From NCBI RefSeq assembly GCF_046297595.1, contig NZ_JBKBHT010000001.1, positions 186,001 through 250,000 of the forward strand: a stretch of 64,000 bases of DNA, given 5' to 3'. Numbering within the stretch: the first letter of the stretch is position 1; each line of letters starts with the position of its first letter. Positions 17,635 to 27,376 of the stretch are shown piece after piece. The translations under genes and the position numbers were made by a program. Below the pieces are notes generated by a model. It made no database searches, had not been told where the DNA came from, and was given only the letters and a program-made list of their open reading frames with translations. This DNA comes from Ferrovibrio sp046297595 (GTDB lineage: Bacteria; Pseudomonadota; Alphaproteobacteria; Ferrovibrionales; Ferrovibrionaceae).

Positions 17635-19209
17635 TCATTCGGCGACGACGCCGATTGCCAGCGTGTACTGATCGGCCCGCGCCTTGTAGCTGAATCCCTT
17701 GCGCAGGGCCCAGGACGTGATCTCGAAATGCAGCGGTACGATGGCCTGGTCTTCCAGTGCCATCTGCGAAGCACGCTGCAATAGTGTCTGCCGCGCATCG
17801 TTGTTCACCGTGCGCAGGGCCTCCTCGATCATGGCATCCAGCGCCGGGTTCGAGTAGCGGCTTTTGTTGGCCGTACCGAAACCCTTTTCACGGTTCACCG
17901 TGGTCACCAGCGACCGCAGCGGATTCGACATCTCGCCGGTGCCGGCCGCCCAGCCTACCAGCGCGGCAGAATAACTGAACGCGTCGCGGTTCTTGAAGAA
18001 CACCGTGCTGGGCACCGCCTCCACCTTCGACTTCACGCCAACGCGGGTCCATTGCGAGGCCACCGCCTGCGCCACATCGGAATCGTTGATGTAGCGGTTG
18101 TTGGGCGAACCGATGGTAATACTGAAACCATTCGGGTATCCCGCCTCGGCCAGCAGTTTCTTCGCCGCATCCGGGTTATAGGGATCGGGCTGCGCTTCGC
18201 GGCGGGTGCCGAACATCGGATACGGCAGCAGATCGCCGGCCGGCTTGGCCAGGCCTTCGACGATCCGGCTGGTGATCGCATCGCGGTTGATCGCCAGCGA
18301 CAGCGCCTTGCGCACGCGCCGGTCCTTCAGCGGGTTTTTGCCATCCGCATCGGGGATGCCGGCCGTCGGTTCGCCCACATCCAGCGCGAGGTAGATCAGG
18401 CGGTTCGACAGGACTTCGCTGATCTTCACATTGGGATTGGCGCGCAGCTTCTTGATATCGGCCGGCGGCGGATTCTCGATCATGTCGACATCGCCCGCCA
18501 GCAGCGCAGCCACACGCGCGGCGTCGTTCGACATCGGGCGATAGATCACCTTCTCCCATTTCGGCTTGCCGCCCCAGTAATCCGGATTGGCCGCCAGCAC
18601 CAGGCGATTGCCACGGGTCCATTCGACGAATTTATACGGACCAGTGCCGATCAGCCCCTCGCCGCGATTCAGTGCTTCGGTGGCGATACCCTCGGCGAGA
18701 TCCGCCTTGGCCGCCTTCGACGACATGATCGCCACGCGGCTGAGGTCGTTGGGCAGCAGCGGCGTGGGCGTCTTGGTGAGGAAATGCACGGTATAATCGT
18801 CGATCACCTTCACCTCGCTGACCGAGCGGGTGAACAGCGTGAAGGGCGACGGGCTGTTCGGCACCTTGGCCGGGCGTGCCATCGAGAACACCACATCGGC
18901 GGCGGTGAAGGGTGAGCCGTCATGGAACTTCACGCCCCTGCGCAGCCTGAATTCCCATGTGGTGTCGTTCAGCGTCTTCCAGCTTTCCGCCAGGCTGGGG
19001 GTCAGCTTCTGCGTCTCGTCCTGCTGGATCAGGGTATTGAAGATGGAATAGGCGATCTGGTTGTTCGGTGTGATGTTGTGATAGTTCGGATCCATCGAGC
19101 TCGGCTCGGTCGACAGGCCGATCCTCAATTCCTGCGCACCCGCCGTCAGGGGCAGCAGCCCCAGGGAAATCGCCACTACCGCAGCCCGCAACGCCAACGC
19201 CATGATCAT
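17635..19209 (-). CDS. ABC transporter substrate-binding protein, peptide/nickel family (SBP_bac_5), copy 1
   Basis: A 524-residue periplasmic protein with a signal peptide (LRAAVVAISLGLLPLTAGAQ). Family 5 features are the LRIGLSTEPSSMDP opening, LAESWKTLNDTTWEFRLRRG, VKFHDGSPFTAADVVFS and VRKALSLAINRDAI. It binds peptides, glycosides or metal chelates for an ABC importer; the ligand is unknown. No permease or ATPase gene lies beside it. It is a close paralogue of the gene at 20155-21744, with nadK between them on the opposite strand. Confidence 0.9.
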   Translation of the reverse strand: MIMALALRAAVVAISLGLLPLTAGAQELRIGLSTEPSSMDPNYHNITPNNQIAYSIFNTLIQQDETQKLTPSLAESWKTLNDTTWEFRLRRGVKFHDGSPFTAADVVFSMARPAKVPNSPSPFTLFTRSVSEVKVIDDYTVHFLTKTPTPLLPNDLSRVAIMSSKAAKADLAEGIATEALNRGEGLIGTGPYKFVEWTRGNRLVLAANPDYWGGKPKWEKVIYRPMSNDAARVAALLAGDVDMIENPPPADIKKLRANPNVKISEVLSNRLIYLALDVGEPTAGIPDADGKNPLKDRRVRKALSLAINRDAITSRIVEGLAKPAGDLLPYPMFGTRREAQPDPYNPDAAKKLLAEAGYPNGFSITIGSPNNRYINDSDVAQAVASQWTRVGVKSKVEAVPSTVFFKNRDAFSYSAALVGWAAGTGEMSNPLRSLVTTVNREKGFGTANKSRYSNPALDAMIEEALRTVNNDARQTLLQRASQMALEDQAIVPLHFEITSWALRKGFSYKARADQYTLAIGVVAE

Positions 19210-19325
19210 CGCCTTTCATGCTGAACAGGTCGGGCAGAGTGACGCCTCGGACGGCGGCTGACAAGTGCGCACGTCCCTTGCCGGCCGGGGCTGGCGCGCG
19301 CCATGGCCGCCGCTATACTGCGCGT

Positions 19326-20096
19326 ATGAACGCCTTCACAAAGATCGCCTTCGTTGCGGCCCGCGGCGATGCCGCCGAAGCGGCCCGCGACCGCCTGGTT
19401 GCCCGTTATGGCGATGCCGCGCCGGAACAGGCCGATGTGGTGGTGGCGCTGGGCGGCGATGGCTTCATGCTGCAGACCCTGCACCAGCATATGTCGACCC
19501 GGGTGCCGATCTACGGCATGAACCAGGGCACGGTCGGCTTCCTGATGAACGAATACAACGAGGACGACCTGCCGGCCAGGCTGGCCAGCGCGATCACCAC
19601 CGTTGTGCATCCTCTGCGCATGCGGGCGACCGCAGCCGACGGCTCGACCCATGAAGCGCTGGCGATCAACGAAGTCGCCCTGCTGCGCCAGACGCGCCAG
19701 ACCGCCAAGTTGCGCATCGCCATCGACGGCAAGGTGCGGGTCGAGGAACTGGTCTGCGACGGCGCGCTGGTGGCCACGCCGGCCGGCAGCACGGCCTACA
19801 ATCTTTCCGCCCATGGACCGGTCCTGCCGCTGGATGCCGGCGTGCTGGCCCTGACGCCGATCAGCGCCTTCCGGCCGCGGCGCTGGCGCGGCGCCCTGCT
19901 CAGCCGCAAGGCCGTGGTGAAGATCGAGGTGCTGGAAAGCGCCAAGCGGCCCGTCTCGGCCACGGCGGATTTCAACGAAGTGCGCGACGTGATCGCGGTC
20001 GAGGTGCGCGAGGCGCCCGATGTCAGCCTCAGGTTGCTCTTCGATCCAGGCCATGGCCTGGAAGAGCGCATCCTCAACGAACAATTCCTGAGCTGA
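19326..20096 (+). CDS. nadK: NAD kinase
   Basis: A 256-residue kinase that phosphorylates NAD to NADP. The GGDG motif (VALGGDGFMLQTLH) is at about residue 44, NQGTVGFLMN near residue 66, and the conserved TPAGSTAYNLSAHGP near residue 157. ATG at 19326 is chosen; the open frame extends upstream but without family similarity. It is flanked by the two minus-strand binding-protein genes and ends in a strong terminator. Confidence 0.95.
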   Translation: MNAFTKIAFVAARGDAAEAARDRLVARYGDAAPEQADVVVALGGDGFMLQTLHQHMSTRVPIYGMNQGTVGFLMNEYNEDDLPARLASAITTVVHPLRMRATAADGSTHEALAINEVALLRQTRQTAKLRIAIDGKVRVEELVCDGALVATPAGSTAYNLSAHGPVLPLDAGVLALTPISAFRPRRWRGALLSRKAVVKIEVLESAKRPVSATADFNEVRDVIAVEVREAPDVSLRLLFDPGHGLEERILNEQFLS

Positions 20097-20104
20097 AAAA
20101 AGAA

Positions 20105-20134
20105 AAACGCCGCGGGATTACTCCCGCGGCGTTT
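20105..20134. terminator. Rho-independent terminator after nadK
   Basis: Stem AAACGCCGCGGGA with loop TTAC and TCCCGCGGCGTTT, preceded by an A run. It lies between the convergent stops of nadK and the binding-protein gene and may serve both strands. Confidence 0.85.
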
Positions 20135-20154
20135 CGCTTTGGCCTTGCGGCCGG

Positions 20155-21744
20155 TCAGTCGCGGCTGACGCCGTTGGCGAAGGTATACTGGTCGGCGCGC
20201 GCCTTGTAGCTGAGGCCCTTGCGGGTCGCCCAGGGCGTCACTTCGATATGCAGCGGGATCAGGGCCTGATCGTCGAGCGCCATCTTCGAGGCCTGCTGCA
20301 GCAGGGCCTCACGCTTCGGTGCATCGACGGTGCCCAGCGCCTGCTCCAGCACCGCATCCATCTGCGGGTTGGAATACCGGCCCTTGTTGGTGCCGCCGAA
20401 ACCCTTCTCCTTGATCGGGGTCGCGATCAGCGAGCGCAGCGGATCCGACATCTCGCCGGTGCCCGCGCCCCAGCCAGCCAGATAGGCCGAATAGGCGAAG
20501 GCATCGCGGTTCTTGAAGAACACGGTGCGGGTCACGGCCTCCACCTTGGTCTTCACGCCGATGCGGGTCCACTGCGAAGCCACCGCCTGCGCCACTTCAG
20601 CATCGTTGATGTAGCGGTCGTTCGGCGTGCCGAGCGTGATGGAGAAGCCGTTCGGATAACCAGCCTCGGCCAGCAGCTTCTTGGCGGCATCCGGATTATA
20701 GGCATCCGGCTTGGCATCCTTGCGGGTGCCGAACATCGGATACGGCAGCAGGTCGCCGGTCGGCTGGCCCAGGCCTTCCATGATGCGGCTGGTGATCGCA
20801 TCGCGGTTGATCGCCATCGACAGCGCCTTGCGCACACGCACGTCCTTCAGCGGGTTCTTGTCGCCGGCATCGGTGATGCCCACGGTGGTCGGCGTGCTGA
20901 AGCTGTCGAGATGGATGTAGATCAGACGGTTCGACACCGCCTGGCTGATCTTCACGTTCGGATTCTCGCGCAGCTTCTTCATGTCGGCCGGCGGCGGGTT
21001 TTCGATCATGTCCACGTCACCGGCCAGCAGGGCGGCCACGCGGGCAGCATCGTTCGACATCGGGCGATAGACCACCTTCTCCCACTTCGGCTTGTCGCCC
21101 CAGTAGTTGGTGTTGGCAGCCAGCACCAGGCGGTTACCGCGCACCCACTCAACAAACTTGTAGGGGCCGGTGCCGACCAGGCCCTCGCCCTTGCTCAGGG
21201 CTTCGGTGGTCATGCCTTCGGCGACGTCGGCCTTGGCGGCCTTCGACGACATGATCGCCACGCGGCTGACATCGGTGGGCAGCAACGGCGCCGGCGCCTT
21301 GGTGATGAACTGGATGGTGAAGTCGTCGATCACCTTGATCTCGGTGAATGAACGGGTGAACAGCGTGAACGGCGACGGGCTGTTCGGCACCTTGGCCGGA
21401 CGCGCCATCGAGAAGACGACGTCGGCCGCGGTGAAAGGCGAGCCGTCATGGAACTTCACGCCCTTGCGCAGCTTGAATTCCCAGGTGGTGTCGTTGAGCG
21501 GCTTCCAGCTTTCGGCCAGGCCGGGCACCAGCTTCTGCGTCTCGTCCTGCAGGATCAGAGTGTCGAAGATGGTGAAGGCGACCTGGTTGTTGGGACCAAG
21601 ATTGTGGTAGTGCGGGTCGAGCGCGCTCGGTTCGGCCGAAAGGCCGATCTTGAGTTCCTGGGCCTGCGCCGCCATCGGCGCGGTCACCATGGCGCCAACC
21701 GACAGCATCGCGGCCGCCGCCAGCATTTTCCATTGCATCGTCAT
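20155..21744 (-). CDS. ABC transporter substrate-binding protein, peptide/nickel family (SBP_bac_5), copy 2
   Basis: A 529-residue periplasmic binding protein with signal peptide (MLAAAAMLSVGAMVTAPMAA, cleavage near AQA). It shares long identical blocks with copy 1 (VKFHDGSPFTAADVVFSMAR, KVPNSPSPFTLFTRS). ATG at 21744 follows GGGGAG by 8 bases; the longer open frame upstream is a shadow of the LysE gene. It has no neighbouring permease genes, so its importer must be encoded elsewhere. Differences such as the DSFSTPTTVGITDAGDKNPL loop may reflect another ligand. Confidence 0.9.
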   Translation of the reverse strand: MTMQWKMLAAAAMLSVGAMVTAPMAAQAQELKIGLSAEPSALDPHYHNLGPNNQVAFTIFDTLILQDETQKLVPGLAESWKPLNDTTWEFKLRKGVKFHDGSPFTAADVVFSMARPAKVPNSPSPFTLFTRSFTEIKVIDDFTIQFITKAPAPLLPTDVSRVAIMSSKAAKADVAEGMTTEALSKGEGLVGTGPYKFVEWVRGNRLVLAANTNYWGDKPKWEKVVYRPMSNDAARVAALLAGDVDMIENPPPADMKKLRENPNVKISQAVSNRLIYIHLDSFSTPTTVGITDAGDKNPLKDVRVRKALSMAINRDAITSRIMEGLGQPTGDLLPYPMFGTRKDAKPDAYNPDAAKKLLAEAGYPNGFSITLGTPNDRYINDAEVAQAVASQWTRIGVKTKVEAVTRTVFFKNRDAFAYSAYLAGWGAGTGEMSDPLRSLIATPIKEKGFGGTNKGRYSNPQMDAVLEQALGTVDAPKREALLQQASKMALDDQALIPLHIEVTPWATRKGLSYKARADQYTFANGVSRD

Positions 21745-21827
21745 TACTGATCTCCCCTCAGGTGGCGCAGGACAGCGCCGCATGGGGAGGCAGATTGCCG
21801 ATTCACGACGGGCCTGACAAGACTTGC

Positions 21828-22439
21828 CTAGACCGCCAGTGCGATTGCGAAGACGATCAGCACCGCGCCGGCGACGCGGTTGATCCAGCGCCGCGATTCG
21901 TCGCCCAGCCGGTGCCGCATCGCAGCAACGGCGCCGCTCAGGATTGCCCACCAAAGCAGCGAACCGGCGAAAACACCGGCAACGGCCGCAGCCGCTGAGT
22001 CCAGCCCCGGCTCGGCCGCCAGGCCTAGCCCGGCGAACAGGGCCGCAAACGACAGCACGGTGGCGGGATTGGCGATGGTGAGCGCGAAGGTGACGGCGAA
22101 CAGCCGCAGCGGCCGACCGCTGAGCGGGGCATCGGCGGCGGCCGTGGCCGGCGACGCCGCGATGGTGCGCCAGCCGAGCCAGGCGATGAAGGCAGCTCCA
22201 CCCAGCCGCAGGGCCGTTTCCGCCGCACCGAGTTGGCCGGCCAGGGCCGCGAAACCGGCAGCCGCCAGCGCGGCATAGATCGCATCGGCCACCGCCGTGC
22301 CGACGCCACCGCTGAAGCCGGCCCAGAAGCCGCCCTGCAACGAGCGCTGGATGCACAGCACGCCGATGGGACCGACTGGCGCGGCGACGGCAAGGCCGAG
22401 CAGCACGCCGCGCAGCAGCAGTTCGAGATGCCCGCTCAT
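21828..22439 (-). CDS. LysE family translocator (amino-acid exporter)
   Basis: A 203-residue membrane protein with six hydrophobic segments. The opening GVLLGLAVAAPVGPIGVLCI contains the conserved APVGPI motif of LysE/RhtB exporters, and FALTIANPATVLSFAALFAG is the second signature. It overlaps the stop of the upstream Lrp-type gene by four bases (ATGA), so the two form an operon. That pairing suggests export of an amino acid sensed by the regulator. Confidence 0.9.
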   Translation of the reverse strand: MSGHLELLLRGVLLGLAVAAPVGPIGVLCIQRSLQGGFWAGFSGGVGTAVADAIYAALAAAGFAALAGQLGAAETALRLGGAAFIAWLGWRTIAASPATAAADAPLSGRPLRLFAVTFALTIANPATVLSFAALFAGLGLAAEPGLDSAAAAVAGVFAGSLLWWAILSGAVAAMRHRLGDESRRWINRVAGAVLIVFAIALAV

Positions 22440-22897
22440 GGCGTATCAGTGCCAATGGGCAGCGCGGCGGTTTCCTTGGCGGAGGAGAGCGCGATCACCG
22501 TCTGGCTGCGCGGGATGCCGGGCAGCGCCTTGATGCGGCGGGCGATCACATCCTCCAGCGCGGCCAGGCTGGCCGCCCGTACCTTCAGCAGATACGACCA
22601 GTCGCCGGTGACGTGATGGCATTCCAGGATCGCCGGCTCGTCGCGCACCAGCGCCAGGAAGGCGGCCTCGTGCTCCGGTCGCTCGATCAGCACATGGACG
22701 AAGGCGAGCACCGGGCAGCCGGCCGCCTGCGGATCGACCCGCCCGGCCCAGCCCGCGATCACACCCTGCTTTTCCAGCTTTTTCAGCCGCTCGTTGACGG
22801 CCGAGACCGAGAGGCCGGCGGCGGCCCCGATCTCGGCATAGGAATCGCGCCCCTGCCGCTGGATATGATCGAGTATTTTCCTGTCTATAGAGTCCAT
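22436..22897 (-). CDS. Lrp/AsnC family transcriptional regulator
   Basis: A 153-residue regulator with an N-terminal winged helix (MDSIDRKILDHIQRQGRDSY, then GAAAGLSVSAVNERLKKLE) and a C-terminal RAM ligand domain (FVHVLIERPEHEAAFLAL to RIKALPGIPRSQTVIALSS). The start MDSIDRK is the family standard; an upstream frame start adds 7 residues. It is co-transcribed with the LysE exporter, which it probably controls in response to an amino acid. Divergence from no other gene is seen; msrA follows the opposite end on the same strand upstream. Confidence 0.92.
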   Translation of the reverse strand: MDSIDRKILDHIQRQGRDSYAEIGAAAGLSVSAVNERLKKLEKQGVIAGWAGRVDPQAAGCPVLAFVHVLIERPEHEAAFLALVRDEPAILECHHVTGDWSYLLKVRAASLAALEDVIARRIKALPGIPRSQTVIALSSAKETAALPIGTDTP

Positions 22898-22937
22898 TGC
22901 CGCAATATATGCGGCCATAAGTCAGAAATACAGGAAA

Positions 22938-23600
<663 letters not shown>

Positions 23601-23739
23601 GGCACCAATCCTCCCGGGAGATCGCACAAGGAGATGGGGCCGTCCTGCGCTGGCGTCAAGCCTGCCCTGCGCGCGACCGGGTTTGCGCAGCCCCCCAATC
23701 CGGCTAGTGTGCCGGATCAAGCAACCATAACACGCGCTG

Positions 23740-24684
23740 ATGTCTCCCCCCGCCTCGCTCGCCGCCCTGCCCGCCCCGCTTTACGCCCGCCTGTTCGGTT
23801 ATGGCACGCGCCGCGGCGTGGCCTCGATGATCCTGGGCATGGCCGCCTTTATCATCAACGACACGCTGATCAAGCTGGCCAGCGCCTCGGTGCCGACCGG
23901 CCAGCTGATCGCCATGCGCAACATCATGGCAGCCGGACTGATCGTGCTGCTGATCGTGATGACCGGCCAGGCCGCGCATATCCGCCGCGCCGCCGATCGC
24001 GTGGTGATCGCGCGCAGCCTGATCGATGTGATCGCCACGCTGTGCTACCTGCTGGCACTGTTCCACATGCCGATCGGCAACGTCACCGCCATCAACATGG
24101 CCACGCCGCTGGCGATGACGGCGGCGGCGGCCGTATTCATGAGCGTGCCGGTTGGCTGGCGGCGCTGGAGCGCCATCGCCGCCGGTTTCATCGGCGTGCT
24201 GCTGATCGTGCAGCCCGAGGCCGAGGGTTTCAACGCCTATTCCCTGCTGGCGATTGCCGCCGTGGTGTTCATCGTGGCGCGCGACCTGACCACGCGACGC
24301 ATCGACCACACCATTCCCTCGCTGGTGATCACGCTGACCAACGCGATATTCGTGCTGCTGGGCGCGCTGGCGCTGAGCGCCTGGGAAGGCTGGGTGGCGG
24401 TAACCTGGCTGCAGGTGTTGCTGCTGGCGGGCGCCGGCGTGTTCCTGATCGGCGGCTATCTGCTGATCGTGGATGCCTTCCGCCATGGCGACCTCGCCAC
24501 GGTGGGGCCGTTCCGTTACACCGGCCTGATCTGGGCTTTGCTGTCGGGTTTCCTGGTCTGGGGCGACATCCCCAACCTGCTGGCCTTTGCCGGCATCGTG
24601 ATCGTGGTGGCGAGCGGCCTGTATGTGCTGCACCGCGAACGCGTGAAGGCGCGCGAGGAAGCGGCCGCGAAGCCGAACAGCTAA
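23740..24684 (+). CDS. DMT/EamA family transporter
   Basis: A 314-residue membrane protein with ten predicted helices in two EamA-like halves; the second half starts near YSLLAIAAVVFIVARDLTTR. Members export metabolites or amino acids; no substrate can be named. It diverges from msrA and converges with the GntR regulator, whose stop codon overlaps its own stop. The C-terminal tail is basic and cytoplasmic (HRERVKAREEAAAKPNS). Confidence 0.85.
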   Translation: MSPPASLAALPAPLYARLFGYGTRRGVASMILGMAAFIINDTLIKLASASVPTGQLIAMRNIMAAGLIVLLIVMTGQAAHIRRAADRVVIARSLIDVIATLCYLLALFHMPIGNVTAINMATPLAMTAAAAVFMSVPVGWRRWSAIAAGFIGVLLIVQPEAEGFNAYSLLAIAAVVFIVARDLTTRRIDHTIPSLVITLTNAIFVLLGALALSAWEGWVAVTWLQVLLLAGAGVFLIGGYLLIVDAFRHGDLATVGPFRYTGLIWALLSGFLVWGDIPNLLAFAGIVIVVASGLYVLHRERVKAREEAAAKPNS

Positions 24685-25361
24685 GACTGGCGGGTGAACT
24701 CTTCCGCCGTCACGTCGGCGGCGCCGATATGGCGGATCATTGCCTGTTCGGCGGCCGGCGCATCGCCCTGCAGGATCGCCTTCACCACCGCATCGTGTTC
24801 GGCGAACGAGCTGGCGAGCCGGCCGACCAGGCGGAACTGCGCGCGGCGGAACGGCGACAGGCGGCGGCGCACGGCGGCGGTGTTTTCCACCAGCGCCTGG
24901 TTATGGGTACCCTCGTAGATCACGGTGTGGAAGTCGACATTGAGCGCGGCATAGGCCTCGGCCTCGCCGTCGCGCACCATCAGGCGCGAGCGCTCGTGCA
25001 GGTCTTCGAGCGTCTTGCGTTCGGCCGCCGTCATGCGCTGGGCGGCATAGCGGGCGCAGATCGATTCCAGTTCGCGCATCACCTCGAACAGGTCGTGCAT
25101 GTGCTGGCGCGAGGGGATCGCCACCAGGGCGCCGCGATGAGGCCGGATATCCACCAGCCCGGTTTCCACCAGTGCCTTCAGGGCCTCGCGCACCGGCGTG
25201 CGGGAGACGCCGAAACGGTCGGCCAGATCCTGTTCCTCCAGCCGCGTGCCGGGCGGCAGCGCGCCCGACAGGATCAGGTCGGCGATGCTCTGGCGCAGGG
25301 TGATGGCGAGGGTGGGGCGCCCCGCGGCTTCCGTCTCGATCTCGGGCTTGAGCTGATTCAT
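24681..25361 (-). CDS. GntR family transcriptional regulator (FCD-type)
   Basis: A 226-residue regulator: winged helix (SIADLILSGALPPGTRLEEQ, FGVSRTPVREALKALVETG) then an all-helical FCD ligand domain (ERKTLEDLHERSRLMVRDG, FHTVIYEGTHNQALV, HDAVVKAILQGDAPAAEQAM, MIRHI). FCD proteins usually sense organic acids through a metal site built from His and Asp residues. The gene overlaps the DMT transporter stop in convergent orientation. Target unknown. The start MNQLKPEIE is preferred over a start six codons upstream. Confidence 0.9.
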   Translation of the reverse strand: MNQLKPEIETEAAGRPTLAITLRQSIADLILSGALPPGTRLEEQDLADRFGVSRTPVREALKALVETGLVDIRPHRGALVAIPSRQHMHDLFEVMRELESICARYAAQRMTAAERKTLEDLHERSRLMVRDGEAEAYAALNVDFHTVIYEGTHNQALVENTAAVRRRLSPFRRAQFRLVGRLASSFAEHDAVVKAILQGDAPAAEQAMIRHIGAADVTAEEFTRQS

Positions 25362-25442
25362 CGCGGGCCAGTCTAGCAAAGCGAACCCCTACCCTGCTAC
25401 CGCAGCCTTGCAGGCGACAGCGAACAGGGGCAGGTTGCCGGC

Positions 25443-25781
25443 ATGAGCGAGCCGCGCCTGAAAACCAAGCTGCTGGTGCAGGCCATCCTGCGCCGCTACG
25501 ACCTGGAGACCATCCCGGCCTATATCCGCCGCAAGGGCGACCCCGATGCCGGCACGGTGCTGCTGAAGATCAGCACCGGCATCAACGAGGCGATCCTGCT
25601 GGGCCAGGCGCGCGACGCCGAGGGCCGGGCCGGCTGGCTGAAGATGGGCGGGGCCGAAAGACTTGAGGATGCCGCCGCCGAAGCCCTGATCGAAAAAGCC
25701 GTGAAGCGCGACCCCGACCTCTATGTGATCGAGGTGGAGGATGCGAAGGGCCGCCTGCTGGTGGACGGCCTGCTGCTTTAG
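25443..25781 (+). CDS. DUF1491 family protein
   Basis: A 112-residue soluble protein of the alphaproteobacterial DUF1491 family. The opening MSEPRLKTKLLVQAILRRYD and the segment RRKGDPDAGTVLLKISTG are diagnostic, as is the C-terminal DPDLYVIEVEDAKGRLLVDG. Function is not known. It stands alone between the GntR gene and the tRNA-Met gene, which is on the other strand. Confidence 0.88.
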   Translation: MSEPRLKTKLLVQAILRRYDLETIPAYIRRKGDPDAGTVLLKISTGINEAILLGQARDAEGRAGWLKMGGAERLEDAAAEALIEKAVKRDPDLYVIEVEDAKGRLLVDGLLL

Positions 25782-25806
25782 ATTTTCGGAAAGATCGGGC
25801 GGAAGA

Positions 25807-25882
25807 TGGTGGCTGGAGGCAGATTTGAACTGCCGACCCAGGGCTTATGAGTCCCTTGCTCTACCAACTGAGCTATCCAGCC
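25807..25882 (-). tRNA. tRNA-Met (anticodon CAT)
   Basis: A 76-base cloverleaf on the minus strand: acceptor GGCTGGA pairs with TCCAGCC, D arm GCTC...GAGC, anticodon loop CTCATAA, T arm GGCAG-TTCAAAT-CTGCC, and an encoded ACCA end. Anticodon CAT can mean elongator Met, initiator Met or lysidine-modified Ile2. The G1-C72 acceptor pair excludes a normal bacterial initiator, and Met elongator is the most likely. Confidence 0.93.
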
Positions 25883-25953
25883 TTACCGTCTTCGGCGGCG
25901 CATGGAATACGAGGCATCGCCCGGGATGTCAAGCGCGCCGCAACACCTTGTTT

Positions 25954-27111
25954 CTACGCCGCGATTTCGGCTTTCGCGGGCACGGATTTGCCCGCAGTCC
26001 GCGCGATCCAGCCGCCGCCCAGCATGCGTTCGCCCTGATACACCACGCCGGCCTGGCCGGGCGCGATGCCGTATTCGGGTTCGAACAGCTCCAGCCGCGC
26101 GGCATTGTTGTCATCGGCGAAGATCGTCGCCGCCACGGCAGGCTGGGCCGAGCGCAGCTTCACGCTCACGGCCAGGCCATCGGCGGGGATCGGATCGCCC
26201 AGCCAGTTGAGCTCGCGCAGGTAAACCACACTGCGCGCCAGCGATGCCTTGGGCCCCACCACCACATGGCGTTTCGCCGCATCCAGCCGCAGCACATAAA
26301 GCGGTTCAGGCCCGGCGATGCCCAGCCCCTTGCGCTGGCCCACGGTGAAATGGATCACGCCATCGTGCCGGCCCAGCACGCGACCGGCCTCGTCCACGAT
26401 CTCGCCCGGCTCGGCGGCTTCGGGCCGCAGCTTGGTCACCACCGAGGCATAATCGCCATTGGGCACGAAGCAGATATCCTGGCTGTCCGGCTTGTCGGCC
26501 ACCGCGAGGCCGAAGTCTTCGGCCAGTCTGCGCACCTCGGGCTTTTCCATATGACCCAGCGGGAAGCGCAGGTAATCCAGCTGCTCCGGCGTGGTGGCAT
26601 AGAGGAAATAGCTCTGATCGCGGCGCGGATCGGCGCCGCGTAAAAGCTGCGCCTGACCGCCTTCACTCACCACGCGCTGCACGTAATGGCCGGTGGCGAG
26701 GCAGTCGGCGCCCAGGTCGCGGGCGGTCTGCAGCAGGTCGCGGAACTTGACCCGCTGGTTGCAGCGGATGCAGGGGATCGGCGTTTCGCCGCGCACGTAA
26801 CTGTCGGCGAATTCGTCGATCACCGACTGGCGGAAGCGGCTTTCGTAATCCAGCACGTAATGCGGGATGCCCAGGCGCTCGGCTACATTGCGCGCATCAT
26901 GGATATCCTGCCCGGCGCAGCAGGCACCCTTGCGCGAAATCGCCGCGCCGTGATCGTAAAGCTGCAGCGTGATGCCGATGACCTCATAGCCCTGCCGGAC
27001 CAGCAGGCCGGCGACCACCGAGGAATCCACGCCGCCCGACATGGCCACCACCACGCGTGTGGACGCGGGGGCCTTCGGGAAACCGAGAGAGTTCAGGGCG
27101 GGTGCGGTCAT
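25954..27111 (-). CDS. mnmA: tRNA-specific 2-thiouridylase
   Basis: A 385-residue enzyme that thiolates U34 of tRNA Lys, Glu and Gln. The PP-loop SGGVDSSVVAGLL is at about residue 25, the catalytic cysteines are in TPIPCIRCNQRVKF (near 115) and DSQDICFVPNGDY (near 210), and GHYVQRV is conserved. The C-terminal beta-barrel reads FTVGQRKGLGI and beyond. It lies 71 bases downstream of the tRNA-Met gene position on the same strand; no operon partner is clear. Confidence 0.95.
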   Translation of the reverse strand: MTAPALNSLGFPKAPASTRVVVAMSGGVDSSVVAGLLVRQGYEVIGITLQLYDHGAAISRKGACCAGQDIHDARNVAERLGIPHYVLDYESRFRQSVIDEFADSYVRGETPIPCIRCNQRVKFRDLLQTARDLGADCLATGHYVQRVVSEGGQAQLLRGADPRRDQSYFLYATTPEQLDYLRFPLGHMEKPEVRRLAEDFGLAVADKPDSQDICFVPNGDYASVVTKLRPEAAEPGEIVDEAGRVLGRHDGVIHFTVGQRKGLGIAGPEPLYVLRLDAAKRHVVVGPKASLARSVVYLRELNWLGDPIPADGLAVSVKLRSAQPAVAATIFADDNNAARLELFEPEYGIAPGQAGVVYQGERMLGGGWIARTAGKSVPAKAEIAA

Positions 27112-27376
27112 GACGTCTATATATGTGCGGGCGCGGCGGACTATACCCGCGCTTTGCCGCCGGACAAGAAAAGATGGCGGCGGAACTGCACCCGGCCGCG
27201 GCGGTTTTGCTTCTGGTCAGGCGTGTTTTGCATCGTTTTGCGCATGTTTTGATGCCTTAACTTATTGAAATGACTTGAACGGACTGTTGCGACCGGTTTG
27301 CAGGCCTGCTGGCTGGACAGGCCGGCCGATCCATGAGAACATAACACGAACTTACCATTCCGGCAAGGAGACAGCC

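Noticed and set aside
20155..22455. 766-residue frame that would join a long Arg-rich region to the second binding protein
   Set aside because: The upstream part overlaps the LysE gene in another frame. The signal peptide starts at ATG 21744 with a good ribosome site.
25807..25882. Initiator tRNA-Met or Ile2 (lysidine) reading for the CAT tRNA
   Set aside because: The paired G1-C72 end argues against the initiator, and no feature specific to the Ile2 class was clear. Kept as elongator Met.
27112..27376. Regulatory RNA or extra gene between mnmA and the SRPBCC gene, including three TTTTG repeats near 27218-27255
   Set aside because: No open frame, hairpin or known motif; the short T-rich repeats are too weak to interpret.
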